Source of the DNA: Yamagishiella unicocca
Lineage: Eukaryota > Chlorophyta > Chlorophyceae > Chlamydomonadales > Volvocaceae
Assembly (NCBI GenBank): GCA_003116995.1
Contig: BDSL01000089.1
Coordinates: forward strand, 310,001-374,000
Direction of reading: 5' to 3'
DNA length: 64,000 nucleotides
The notes under the pieces are model-generated. The model did no database searches, had not been told where the DNA came from, and saw only the letters and a list, made by a program, of their open reading frames with translations. A program made the translations under genes and the position numbers. Positions 1-11,000 of the stretch are shown piece by piece (position 1 is the stretch's first letter; each line of letters starts with the position of its first letter).

Positions 1-293
1 GGGGTATGCGAGGAAACCCGTGGGGCGGGAAGGGCGGTCTATACTGGGCGGGAGGGGACCCGGGCAGCTGCGGGAGGTGCAGCGGAGTAGCAGCTGCTGC
101 CTGGAGGGCGCTGTTTCCGAGCAGCTGCAGCAGCAGTAGTACTAGCAGCACAGCAATAGCAGTGGCAGCAGTCAGTCGCAGCAGTAGTGGCAGTGCGCCC
201 TTCCGTCTCCCCGTTCGGCTCATCACCGCGCGCTGATTCCACGACCCCAATCGCGCCCCCCCTCCCCCCCCGCGACCCCTCCTCCCCTCCCAG
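1..293. other. Upstream intron or 5' sequence of the kinase gene
   Basis: No exon can be fixed here. The stretch holds CAG/CTG-rich low complexity (about 60-200) and, at 8-24, one copy of the short intron motif (GAGGAAACCCGTGG type) found in many introns of this window. A pyrimidine-rich tract ends in CAG at 291-293, which reads as the acceptor for the first recognisable kinase exon. The glycine-rich loop of the kinase is not visible and must lie further upstream. Confidence 0.4.
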
Positions 294-1665
294 TCTGGAG
301 GACCCCCACGGCGGCCCCAACCTGCTGGTGGCGGTCAAGTCGCTCAAGCCGGAGGTGCTGGCGGACATGGAGGACCTGCGCCGCTTCCTGCTGGAGGTGG
401 GCGCTGGGGGGGAGGAAGACCCGTGGGGGGGGAGAGGGAGGGATTGCAGGAGGGAGGGGTGGGTGTGAAGACCGGTTAGACCGGGTGAAGGGGGGGAGGG
501 AGGGATTGCGCCACCGTCGGCTCGCCCGGTGGCACCGGCCTGCTGGGGCGGTGACGGTACCTAGAGCGGCTGCTGGGGCGGTGACGGTACCTAGAGCGGC
601 TGCTGGGGCGCAGCTGACAGCGTGCACCCGGGGCCGACACACATGAGTGCGCCCGGCTCCGCTGCTTGTTTGCTTACGTGCTGCTCGCGATGCCCCCCCA
701 CCCGCCCCGGTCCACCCGCCCACAGGCCAACCTGGTTCGCAAGCTGCGCCACCCGTGAGTGGGGAGAGGGGGCCCCGTGGAGGGGAGGACAGGCGGGCGG
801 GAGGGGTGGGAAGGAGGCGGCGCCAGGGAGGGGGGCTAGGGGAGGCCAGGGAGCGGGGTCCAGGGAGGGTTGGGGGGAGGTCAGCAGGGGGCTGGCTGCC
901 GTCGTGCCCTTTCCCCCTCTTTGTCGTACTTCCCGCTCCGTGCCCCTGCCCGATCTTCCCCCGGGCCCTTCTAACCCTCCCCCTCTGGCCCCCCCCTCTC
1001 GCCTCTCTCCCCCCCCCCGCAGCAACATCGTGTCCATCCACGGCCTGGGCGCCCACGACCTGACCTCCCTGGAGGCCCTCCGCGGCAGTGCCTTCGTGGT
1101 GATGGAGGGGCTGGAGGGCGGCGACCTGCGCATGATGGTGCTGCGGCAGGTGGGGGGGGGCTGGCGCAGGGGGCAGCAGGCCGGACCCACCTCGAACCAC
1201 CCTGAACCACTTCGACCCACTTCGACCCACATCGACCCACATCGAACTACATCGAACTACATCGACCCACTTGTACCCACTTCGAACTACTTCGAACCAC
1301 TTCGAACCACATCGAACCACATCGACCCACTTAGACCCAATTCGACCCGCCCAGTCAGACATGCAGCCAGTCATCCATCGACCCGGGCAACTGGCGTCCT
1401 CCTGCCGCACCACCTGTCTGCACACCCGCCCCGTCCGAAGGCGCCTCAGCGCTCCCGTGGCAGCGCCTGCCGTACAGTGCCTTCCCGCGGACCCACCCGT
1501 GTGTGTTTTTATTGTGTGTTTCTTCCCTCTGGCCCCTCCCCCTCACCCCCCCCCGCCAGATGACCGCCCGCACCCCCGCCTACTCCCGCCTGGACGCTCT
1601 GCGGTGGTGCCTGCACATGTCCGCCGCCTGCTCCTACCTCCACGACACCTGCCGGCCCATGGTCA

Positions 1666-1697
<32 letters not shown>

Positions 1698-4600
1698 CTC
1701 ACTGGGGGCGCAATTGACAACCGAGTGGTGAGGCCCGGAGGGGTTTTAGGGGGGCCGGGGTGTGTGCAGGCTGGGAGCTGAGGCGACCCGCCAGGGCCCC
1801 AAACCCAACCGACAACCGAGTGGTGAGGCCCAACCAATCCAACCGAAGTGATCCGGCATGCACGCCGCGCGCCCGCAAAGTATTCGTCAGTTAGTTAGTT
1901 TCTGCGCTCCGTTTCTATGTCGTGTAACCGGGTCTTCTCGCACACACACACGCACACACAGGCCAAGATCACCGACTTTGGGCTGCACAAGCGCGCCCGC
2001 TACAGCCGCACCGAGGACGTGCTGATCGCCGTGACCAACGAGTGGAGTACCCACGGCGGCAGCGTGTACCGGGGGGGCCGGCGCGCGCCCGCGGACACCT
2101 CGACGTACGGCGGCAGCGTGATAGACGCGTCGTACTACGGAGGCAACGCGTTCAAAGGTGGGTTCGACCTGGCGGGAACGGGGCCGGGAAAGCGGAGGAG
2201 CGTGGGTTGGAGGGGCGGCAGCGGGGTGGCGTACCAGTCCGAAGGCCGTGAACCCCTCGGACATCGCGAAACACACACCCACACATCCGCACATCCCGCT
2301 GCTCCCCCCTCCCCCCTCCCGCCCGCCCGCCTGCGGTTTTCCTCGCATCCACGCGTCTTCCTCGAAACCCGCCCGCCCGCCCGCCCGCAGACAACGCCTC
2401 CATGCACCGGGGCCTGGGCGGCAGCGTCCACAACCGCAGCTCCAGCGCCCACTACGCGGCGCTAGCGGCTGCTGGGCTCGCGGCGGCTACCGGGGCCGCG
2501 GAGATCCCCGCAGGGAGGTTCGGGTATAGCGGCATGCCCGCACCCACCGCCGCCGCCGACGGCTCCAGGGAGGCGGATGCGGACGGCGTGAGTGGCCTGA
2601 CCGGCGGCGGCAGCGGCGTCCACGGTGGCAGTGTCCCCGGGGACAGCATGCGGGCGGGGTCGGAGGCGGCGGCGGAGCTGGGCATCAACAACAACGGCAA
2701 GGTCACCGAGCGCGAGCGGCCGTACCTTCTCGCGTACGACAAGCGGTACGACACGGTGCAGGGCGGCAGCAAGTTCAGCAGCACCACCGACCTGCCCGCG
2801 CTTCACGAGGCGGCGGTGGCGGCGGCGGCGGCGGCCTCGTCCGCGCTCCTGGCCGCAACAAGGAACCCCTCCGGCAGCGGCGGCGGCGGCGCCCAGTCGC
2901 AGTTGAGCCCCTTCAGCGCCGCGGCGACTCGTGAGAACCCCGGAGGCGACCTGAGCGGTCGGGGGAGACCGGGGGCCCCGCCGTGCCCCCCGCTGATGCT
3001 GCCCAGCCACTCGGGCCCGCTACAGCTGCCCGCCGGCTGGTCCCCGCCCAACGTCGTCCCCCCGGCCGGACTGGAGGAGTCGGTGCACCGGAAGATGCTG
3101 GCGCTCATTGCGCTGGAGACGGCGGCGGCGGCCGGCGCCGCCACCGCCGCCGCCGGCGCCGGCGCCGCCGTCCCTGGCGGCGGCGGTGCGGGTCCCAGCC
3201 CCGCCGGCGCCGGCGAGACGCCCTTCTCGGTCACTGAGTTCGTCCGCGCGGCAGCCGCGACGGTGCCTGCTGACGGCACGGGCCCCTCCGCCATCATGCT
3301 GATGCGCTCGATGTCGATGGCGCTGCAGCAGCAGCGAGAGCAGGAGCTGCCGGCCGCGGCCGCCGCACCCGCTGCAGGCATACCGGCGACTTCAGCAGGG
3401 GTGGGGATCAACGCCGCCTCGGCTCCCAGCGCCCGTGTCGCGCGACCCGGCTCCACCGCCATGAGGACTGTGCCCGAGGACGTCCGGTTGAGCATGGACC
3501 AGGGGGGGCCGGGCGGGGCCAGGCAGGGGGGCACCTCGCCGGGTCGTACCTCGGCGCCGCCCGCCTCCGCAGCCGCCAAGCGAATGGCTGTGGCTGCCAG
3601 CCGGAGGGAGCGGGTGGCGGCGGCGGCGGCGCGCATGGCGGACGCCACTCGGCAGGTGCGGGGGGCGGGGGGTAGGCGGGGGGTGGTGTTAGGGTTTTTT
3701 TCTATGCAGGGAGGTGAGGGAGCTGCGCGTGCCGTCACATCCTCAGCCTCATGAGGGGCGTATCCGTACCTGGTGGTGCCGTGTTTGCTGGAGCTGACCC
3801 CCTCAACCCCGGCTCCCTCACCCCCGGCTCCCTCTGTTCGCAGGTCGGCAGCCTCATCTACATGGCCCCCGAGCTGGTGTTGAGCGGCAGCTACAACGAA
3901 AAGGTCGGGAGGGGGCGAGGGGGGAGAGTGGACCGGGGGGCAACAGGGGCGGAGGGGTAGAGGCGGGGCGCCCCTCGCGCTGCTGCATAGCGGGTCGCAA
4001 CCAGCTGGGGCAGCGGCGCTACCGAAACAGGCCGTGAGAGCGTCATCTTCCCCACACCCCAACCCCCACTGGTGCAGGTGGACGTGTTTTCCTTCGCCGT
4101 CATCGCATACGAGCTCTTCACGGGCAAGCTGCTGGCCATGAAGGTACTCGCGGCGGCTGGGAAGGCAAGGGCGGGCAGCAGCAGAGGGGCCAGCAGCAGG
4201 GGCGGGGGGGAGCAGCGGGGAGCGAGAAGACCCGGTTACACGACACAGGAAACGGAGTAGCAGGGGGTCAAGCAGCAGGGGACAAGCAGCAGCAGCAGGG
4301 GGCGGTGGGCGGTGCGGCTGTTCCGGGCCCTAGGGGCTCCGAGCGGAAGGACCCCTCCGTGGACCCGCCTCCTTCCCCTCCCTCCTGCCCCCCACGCAAT
4401 CCAGTTGTCACGCAGCCCAGGCTACTGTTTGTTGACCCGGGGTCTATCCTGTTCAGTGTAATCCCGCCCCACCGCCACCACCACCGCCGCCGCCACCGCC
4501 GCTGCGCAGGTGGCCAACGACTACGCATTCCAGCAGCAGCAGCAGTCGCAGGGGGGCCCCAAGACGGGGGTGGGCGGCCTGCCGCTGGCGGAGACGCGAA

Positions 4601-5439
4601 GCGCCGAGGAGGATGCGGAGGCGGGCGTGATGGCTTACGTGATGCGCCGGAGCAACGGCGCCCGGGAGGCGCTGCCCAGCTGGTGGCCCGCGGAGCTGAG
4701 GTCCCTCATCGGGCGCTGCTGGGCGCAGGACCCCGAGGAGCGACCCAGCTTCTCGCAGGTCAGGCGGGTGGGCGTGAGGGGGCGCCTGGGGGTGAGGGGG
4801 CGGGTGGGGGGGGTCGAGGGAAACCCGTGGATGTCCGAAAAAACCGTTTAAAGAGAAGTTTTGAGATGCATGCTGGAGAACTGGGTTGGGGATACGAAAG
4901 CCGAAGGTCGTAATATGACCTTTGGCGGCTAAGCTATATCGGCTACGGTGAGACGAAAAGGAGCGAGGACCCCACGCGACGCACGTAAAGTTTGCGCAGA
5001 ATCGGTTTTGGGCCCTAGCAGGAAAACTGTGGGAGTGGGTGCGCTATGGGAGAGCGGCCATCGCGGTCCGGTCCCAGTCCCAGTCCTATTCGGAGTCCCA
5101 GTCCCGACGGGTGGGGGGGAGGGGCCGGGTTTAGGGGTGAGGTCCGGTCCTGGGGTCGGGCAGTGCGGCATCCCAGCCCTCCTCCCCTCACACACGCGCA
5201 CCCCGGACGAGCGCTTCACTCCGGCCGCCTCAGTTCCTCATCCCTCCCTCACCTCCCTCACCTCCCTCACCCCCCTCACCTCTCCCGCTGCCCCCCTGCT
5301 TCCCTCCTCCTCGGTTTCGGTTCCCTTCCGGCCACAGATCCACCGCGAGCTGAAGCGCATGCAGCAGCAGGGCACCCTCATGGAGATGGACACCCGGGAC
5401 CCGCTGCGGGGGACCGGATGCGGATGTGTGGTCAGCTGA
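294..5439 (+). CDS. TKL-type Ser/Thr protein kinase with giant activation-loop insert and CaaX end (5' partial)
   Basis: Spliced model: 294-396, 726-754, 1023-1149, 1560-1727, 1962-2157, 2391-3655, 3844-3903, 4078-4143, 4510-4758, 5338-5439. Frame is kept at every junction. Kinase motifs appear in order: VAVK (ATP-binding Lys), RKLRHPNIV across an intron, IHRDLKPEN catalytic loop, ITDFG metal-binding motif, IYMAPE, DVFSFAVIAYELFTGK, and CWAQDPEERPSF, which is typical of the tyrosine-kinase-like group. The glycine loop lies before the window or in an unseen exon. Between DFG and APE there are about 480 residues, mostly Ala/Gly/Ser/Pro, where kinases normally have 20-35. The protein ends GCGCVVS: a CaaX box preceded by another Cys, suggesting prenylation and possibly palmitoylation at a membrane (inference). 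The substrate is unknown. About 790 aa are visible. Confidence 0.85.
411..430 (+). repeat. Intron motif copy (GAGGAAGACCCGTGG type)
   Basis: A short copy of the recurring intron motif lies just after the 5' splice site at 397. Similar copies occur at 8-24, 22670-22690, 35081-35101, 26154-26172 and elsewhere. Confidence 0.4.
541..611 (+). repeat. 30-bp tandem repeat, about 2.4 copies, in a kinase intron
   Basis: The unit contains GGTGACGGTACCTAGAGCGG and repeats with a 30-bp period within the intron 397-725. The copies look identical. Confidence 0.8.
1190..1350 (+). repeat. 12-bp minisatellite (CACTTCGACCCA / CACATCGAACTA variants)
   Basis: This degenerate 12-bp tandem array lies in the kinase intron 1150-1559. 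Because 12 is a multiple of 3, it produces long spurious reading frames on both strands. Confidence 0.8.
1917..1941 (-). repeat. 25-nt intron motif, inverted copy
   Basis: The reverse complement reads GCGAGAAGACCCGGTTACAC followed by GACAT. This matches the copy at 56153-56177 exactly and is nearly identical to the copy at 4222-4246. It lies in the kinase intron 1728-1961. Confidence 0.75.
4222..4246 (+). repeat. 25-nt intron motif
   Basis: This is a forward copy of the GCGAGAAGACCCGGTTACAC motif in the kinase intron 4144-4509, with one terminal difference from the other full copies. Confidence 0.75.
4814..4950 (+). repeat. Dispersed repeat family, copy A (about 140 bp)
   Basis: This copy lies in the last kinase intron (4759-5337). 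It starts with the CGAGGGAAACCCGTGG end and continues through GAGATGCATGCTGGAGAACT, then ACGAAAGCCGAAGGTCGTAA and GCTAAGCTATATCGGCTACG. The reverse complement recurs at 23710-23857 with only a few differences, so the two copies are a recent inverted pair. No coding capacity is visible, so it resembles a non-autonomous mobile element (MITE- or SINE-like). Confidence 0.85.
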
Positions 5440-6288
5440 GACCACCGCCGGGGCCGGGCCGACCCGGCTGCACAGGTGCGCTGAGCGCCGGCTGGGCGGC
5501 CGTCGGGGATCCCAAGGATCCGAGGGATCGGAGGGTCGGAGGAATGAGGGCCAGGTGGAGTGGCGCAAGAGATGGGGCAGGAGGTGGGGCGGGGGTAAGC
5601 CCTCACCGCGCTCACCGACCCTGACGACGGCTTCGAGTAGGGGGGGGGCGCACCGCCTGGCACCCGTGACTGTCTGTGTTGTGTGGCATGTAGGCGTGTG
5701 TTTTGCAAGGATTTAAATGCGGGGCCGCTGGCAATCAGAAGCAATGCTGCTTCTGTACTTGCGGTTTGTTACGGTGTTTGCGGTTTGTTACCGTATGCCG
5801 CGTCGTGCCAGCCATCGGCATGACGCAGAAGGCGCGGATTTGGATTCCAAGAAGAGTGTAGCCCAGATGTTGGATCCCAGTGGGGGAGTGAGCACCCACC
5901 TGCTTGCTGTCTAATTCATCCAGCTATCTGTCCAGCTAGCTGGGCGGGGCGACCGGAAGTGCGCCCGGGAGTCAGGCGCGGTTGGTTGGGCGAGGGCGGG
6001 TGAGAGGGATATAACACAGTACATCAAGCTAAAACATCGTCTGCGAGCGTGCTCCGTGGTGGTCTTGAGTGTTGACCAGATTTCATGTTTGGTCCTGAAC
6101 GTCGGAGAGATGAGTAAGCGGTCCAGCGGGGGCTCTCCTTTTTTTCGCGGCTTCCAGCTAGCGGACGTGTCAGGGTGTCGATTCAGGTTTTAGCCACCGC
6201 CTCAGGATATCGTGTCCCCGGTGGCTGCTCGTACGTAGTAGCACTATCTTGTGGCTGTGTTACCGTATCGTATTAATGTCGTACATCC

Positions 6289-6293
6289 TGTAA
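6289..6293 (+). terminator. TGTAA polyadenylation signal, probable, for the kinase gene
   Basis: This is the first TGTAA (the volvocine polyadenylation signal) after the kinase stop. It implies a 3' UTR of about 850 nt. Confidence 0.4.
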
Positions 6294-6724
6294 AGCTATG
6301 CAGCTGACCGTGTATGTGCTTTTTCGGTCAGTGGACACCTGCCGAGTGAAGCAGGCCCAACATGAGGCGCTTGCCTCCCCTAGGGTGCCGTGTATTGCTG
6401 CTGCTTGGACGCGGAGGAAGTCGATAGCTAACGCGATGCAACACCAGTTTGCAAGTGCGTTTCGATGTGCTCGGAGCGGGGCAGGGCCTCAGGAAGGAAA
6501 CGTAACTTCCTGTGGAGTCAGCCCTGCATTGAGTGGTTGGGAGTTTATGGCAGTTCATGGTGGTGCTCGTCGATGCCGGCGTCGGGCATTTCTTTCGTGA
6601 TCTCACTCGCATGCTGTTTTTGTGTGCCCAATTGCTTGTTGGCCACCGGGGTGTGGCAGGTGCTAATGCCTGATGTCCATGATGCATGCCGCTGTACTCG
6701 GTGATTGTTTAGGAAGCATGTCGT

Positions 6725-6802
6725 GATCTTTGCTGCTTCATGTAATGATCTTTGCCGCTTCATATTATGATCTTTGCTGCTTCATGTAATGATCTTTGCC
6801 GC
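6725..6802 (+). repeat. 22-bp tandem repeat, about 3.5 copies
   Basis: The unit GATCTTTGCTGCTTCATGTA plus AT alternates with a variant carrying GCCGCTTCATATTAT. It lies between the kinase and NOT1 genes. Confidence 0.85.
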
Positions 6803-6835
6803 TGCGGCCAGCAGGTGCCGTAGGCGGGTCATAAT

Positions 6836-6878
6836 GGTTAACAACGGTGCACCACTTCCCGCACCATTGTTGATTACC
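6836..6878. other. Imperfect hairpin
   Basis: The left arm GGTTAACAACGGTGC can pair with the right arm GCACCATTGTTGATTACC around a loop of about 10 nt. Function is unknown. It could be a palindromic element remnant or an RNA hairpin. Confidence 0.45.
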
Positions 6879-7809
6879 ACCCAGGTGCAGTCATGGGCTC
6901 CAGGGTGGGCATGATGTGAGGACAGCCGCAAGCTAGGGTGCCGCGCTTCGTGTCAGCGGAGTGTGCGAGATGCGAGGCAAGCGCTGCTATGCAGTACGAT
7001 CCCTTACGTGGACATCCACTCTGCTGAGCGGTAGGGATCGGTAACCATCTGCTGAGCCACTCCATGTTGTGTCAGCACACAGCTCTCACACTGGGTACCG
7101 ACAGGGCGAGTCAGGGCGGGTCTAGGAGTTCTGAGGCTCCGAGACGACTGCTGACGCAGCCGGATTGCTCTGATTGCCCCACCCGACCCAGTGCGATTCT
7201 ACGAAGCACGTGAGACAACCCCTCCGAGCGCGCCGAACGGTCCTTTCTGCCTGCCCCTGCCTGCCCTAACCACCCCCCTCGCTCAAAGCACAGGTCGCGT
7301 CAGGGAACTGCCGTCGACGCAAGGAAGAAGCGCTGCGTGTTACCTGTTGTAACGCAGAAATCCCGATGTTGCATATGAACAACCCGACGCGCGTTGCCTC
7401 GCCAAATCCACGTCGTGTTCGGCATGCAAGCGTGCATGGCCTTGCTTCCAAACGCCGCATCATCATAGTTTTCAGCATTGAGTCGGCTTCCCAGTTGTTC
7501 AGCCCCTTGCAGGCAGTGTTTGCTGCGCACTAACACAATTCGAGTATCATGAACCCTGGTTGCATGGAATGCCTCCTGCAATCATCTCTTGACCCTAATA
7601 CAATTGCTTCTGTGATGCTTCGTGGCCCCCTCGCATGTAAGAGACGCCAGCTCCTCTCTAGCTTCAACAGGTGCACTATATCCACAACGTAGTGCCAGCG
7701 TCGAACTGAAGAACCAGCATAAAATCCGGTTAAGCGTCGATTTATCGGTAGGCTGTTCATCACCTCTTGAGCGCGGAGCGCAATTGATAGAAGCCGACAA
7801 GCCGAGAGA

Positions 7810-7817
7810 TATAAAAA
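7810..7817 (+). promoter_or_regulatory. TATA-like element upstream of NOT1
   Basis: TATAAAAA lies about 195 bp upstream of the chosen NOT1 start codon at 8011, within an AT-richer stretch. Assignment is by position and sequence only. Confidence 0.4.
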
Positions 7818-8010
7818 TGTCAGGATGTAATTATTTTTGCGCAATCTAATTCAGAGCATTAACGCTGGATGCTTGGCAAAGGTTTAATAGAGGACCGAAA
7901 CGAAAAGCGGTATACCCCGTGTACGGCAGTGCCCGACCCCCCATTCAAGGTCCTTGCCCGGCCTGCTGGGCTTTAAGGCTTGATAGGCAGGACGGCAGGA
8001 TGGCGCAGGA

Positions 8011-11000
8011 ATGGGGCCTCTGCCCTTCGCTGAGGCGTTATTCCAGACCGTTAGTGGCCTAGTGGCCAACCCTTCGCAGCAATTTTGTCCCGAACAGGTC
8101 AGCTCGTGCTCGGCCCTTTGCTTGCGCATGATCGCCCTGGCCACCCACTGACATTCTAAACTTCTTCTATATTTACAGCTTCTGTCACTTTTTGGGAGCT
8201 CCGCAGCCGTCCTGCTGCTTCACGCGACGACAAGCGCCATTGCTTCAGGTCCCAACAGCCCTGACCTCCCTGCACGCAAGCGTCTCGCAGCCCTAGCATA
8301 CTCACATATAGCAGACTCGCCAGCTTTTGGCACTCTCCTATTTCAGGCGTTCACAGTCTGCGTCTCAGCAGACAGCCGGTTTTTCCTTGACCTCGCTGAG
8401 GTCTTAGACCTTTCGACACCCGAGCAGCTCCTCAACCTAGGTGTTACCGCATACCATCTTCCTGGCCTTTCTTCGAGGCAGCAAGGTACGTCCGCAGCCT
8501 TGACTCTCTTAGATCGGTCCTTGTTTTGGGGACAGTTTTGGCTAAGCGTATTATCATGCATGTCGGACTTGTACCATAACATTGGGGTCTCAGACGAATG
8601 GATGCAGCATGCGCTTTGGAATGTTTCGCCTGCCAACAAAATTGAGCGGGCTCACCGGCACCCCCTGCAGGCCTTGCTGTCGTGCGGGCAGCACTTGCTA
8701 GCCCGCAGGCAGCTTCAGCACGCTTGTCATCTTTACAGCTTCCGAAGCTCACTGCGTTGTTGGCAGCTGAGCGGCAGCAACTCGGCGGCCTAGCCGCGAT
8801 AGCACAGCAGATCGCTGAGGGCTCGGCGCCGCGTGGATCCCCCGTCCACGCTGCGCTGCTAAGCCCTCACGCGTCATTAGTAGATCCTTTCGACAGCGAG
8901 AGCCAAAGCTTCACTTCCGGAAACTTTGCCGGCATGGCTGCAGTGGCCGCCGGTGCTGCGACTGCGGCCGCGCAGAGTTTCTTGGCGGGACATGAGAACA
9001 GCCTCGCGGGATTGATGCAGGAATTGGGTTATGGTGTGACTACCGATGATGTCTGCTTTAAGGCCCTCATGCGGCATCTGCCGGAGCCCCCCTCCGAGCA
9101 GGCCGTGGCTGACGTGCTGGTGTTGATGGCGCGAACACACACGGGACTGAAGGAGCCGCAGCCCGGCCTACAGTCAGCGCTGTGGATGGCGCTAGGGCTT
9201 GGGCCACCACCACCTGATGCAGCTGCGCTTACGACATGGAACTGGCCCTTGGTGGTTGACTGCCTGAAGTCCCATCCGCCAGGGCAGCCAAGCAGGCTGA
9301 GCTGGGCCAAAGTGGCTGAGTGCTTGGACAGTGAGCGATCGCTGCTGCCTGATGGGCCGGCATTCACTCTACTTGCCTCGGCCTACCGCCGCGGCTCTGG
9401 CGATCAATTGCCCGTTGGTGCCCTAACCGGCCGGATGTGGAAGAATCCAGGGTGCCAGCTGTCAGTGCTCAAGCTTGCAGCAGCCGCCTCGCCTGAGGTG
9501 TTTAGCTTCGATAGCTCCAAGCGCCTAGTGACCCCGTTGGACGGTATGAGCATAGCATCGCTGAGCCCCAACCGCGCATGGGCTTCCGTCGACCTTCTGC
9601 AGGTACGCACAGGCCTACTAGACGTTGTCTGTTTAATTCTGCCCACCCGTGGGCAGAAGGGCAGTTACATCAACGGCACTGGGCATTCAATTTGTACCAT
9701 TGACACTGGGTCGCTCTTGATGGAATATGGTCGGCACGCTTGCACCGAGTCTACCTGGCCCTGAAATGCCTTGGGATCTAATGGGTTGCGAAATTAATAA
9801 ATTCTGGTGCGCCCTGATGATGGAATTGCGTCCCATTAGCCTGACCTTAATGGGATTTTGTTACATGCAGGCCTTGTGCATGTTAATGGAGGGGGCAGCG
9901 TTGGTGGGGCCAGCACGTGACGTGTTGCAGCAGCCCGCTGCGTCCTGCCCAGACCTGCTCCTGATCACGATTGCGGAGACGCGCACAACGTGGAACCTGC
10001 TACAGCGGGACGTCTTTGCGGCATTGCTGCCGCCGCACGTCACCATGGCGGCGGTGATGATGCCAGCGCAGCCCCCAGCTGGCACAGGCGCCGCCAACGG
10101 CAAGCGCAGCCGCGAGCTGCTAGCACGAGTGTGGTCAGCAGCTCCACCGGAGGTCCTGCTGGACCTCCTCATCGAGTTGTACGCGCAGGATCCCACGCAC
10201 ATGACCCCGCGGATTGCCAAAGTCTGCATGGAGCTAGGTGTGCTGCCCCAGGTACGTCGTTTGGTAATGGCAGCCAGGTCAAGTAATATCCTGCCCCAGA
10301 GCGGTTCATTCTTGCACTTGCGGAACACCAGAGGGCATACTATGGTGTTATTTACGTGCCTTCGTAGGTGTTGGCTTCGACGCCTGTGCCCTTCGCCCTG
10401 GAGCTGGCGTCCTTCGCGAGCGGCACTGGCATGGTGAACCTGGAGGCGTGGCTGTCGGACTACTGTAACCGTGACTCGATGACGGCGATCCCGGCCATGC
10501 TCCGTTACGTGATGGACAAGACGTCCGACCCTTCGGCGGTTGCAACGGACGGGGCTGCGGGAGCGCCTGGGGCCAGCAGCGAGCTGAGGCGCGGTGTGCC
10601 TCTGAACGCCGACGCTGCGCGCGCCTTCCTCAAGGTGCTGCAGGCCTCAGCGCAGGGTCTTCCCGTGGAGATGCTGCGAGAGCTGCAGGTGCGACAGGAG
10701 CGGACGGGGGTTGCTGTGAACCTGGCTTGCACGCACCTTAACCCCCTTCGCCCTGCGCACATATGTTTCAAGTAGCCGCCTCGTTTTCTGGGCACCGTTT
10801 CGAGACAACGTACCTGCCCGTTGCAGGCTGTCCAAGCGAGCGTCGCAAAGCAATTTCCGGCGCTTGCACCGCACATTACGGCGGTGTCGACGCCTGACAC
10901 TTTCGCCAGTGATGTGGAAGAGGAAGCCAACAGCTATTTCCAGGTAATCGATCAAGCTCCTCGCACTTGCTGGGCTTACATGGCTGGCCACGCCCTGACG

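Larger units (their letters stand above)
5440..8010. other. Kinase 3' UTR, intergenic DNA and NOT1 upstream region
   Basis: No supported gene is present. Base composition is less GC-rich than in the coding regions. The stretch contains a TGTAA signal (6289), a 22-bp tandem repeat (6725-6802), a hairpin (6836-6878) and a TATA-like element (7810). Small open frames here (60-120 codons) have no codon bias or recognisable motif. Confidence 0.6.

Noticed and set aside
223..1425. 400-codon minus-strand open frame opposite the kinase exons
   Set aside because: It spans confirmed kinase exons and a 12-bp minisatellite whose period preserves frame. The repeats (KWVDVVRCGS type) and GC bias explain it.
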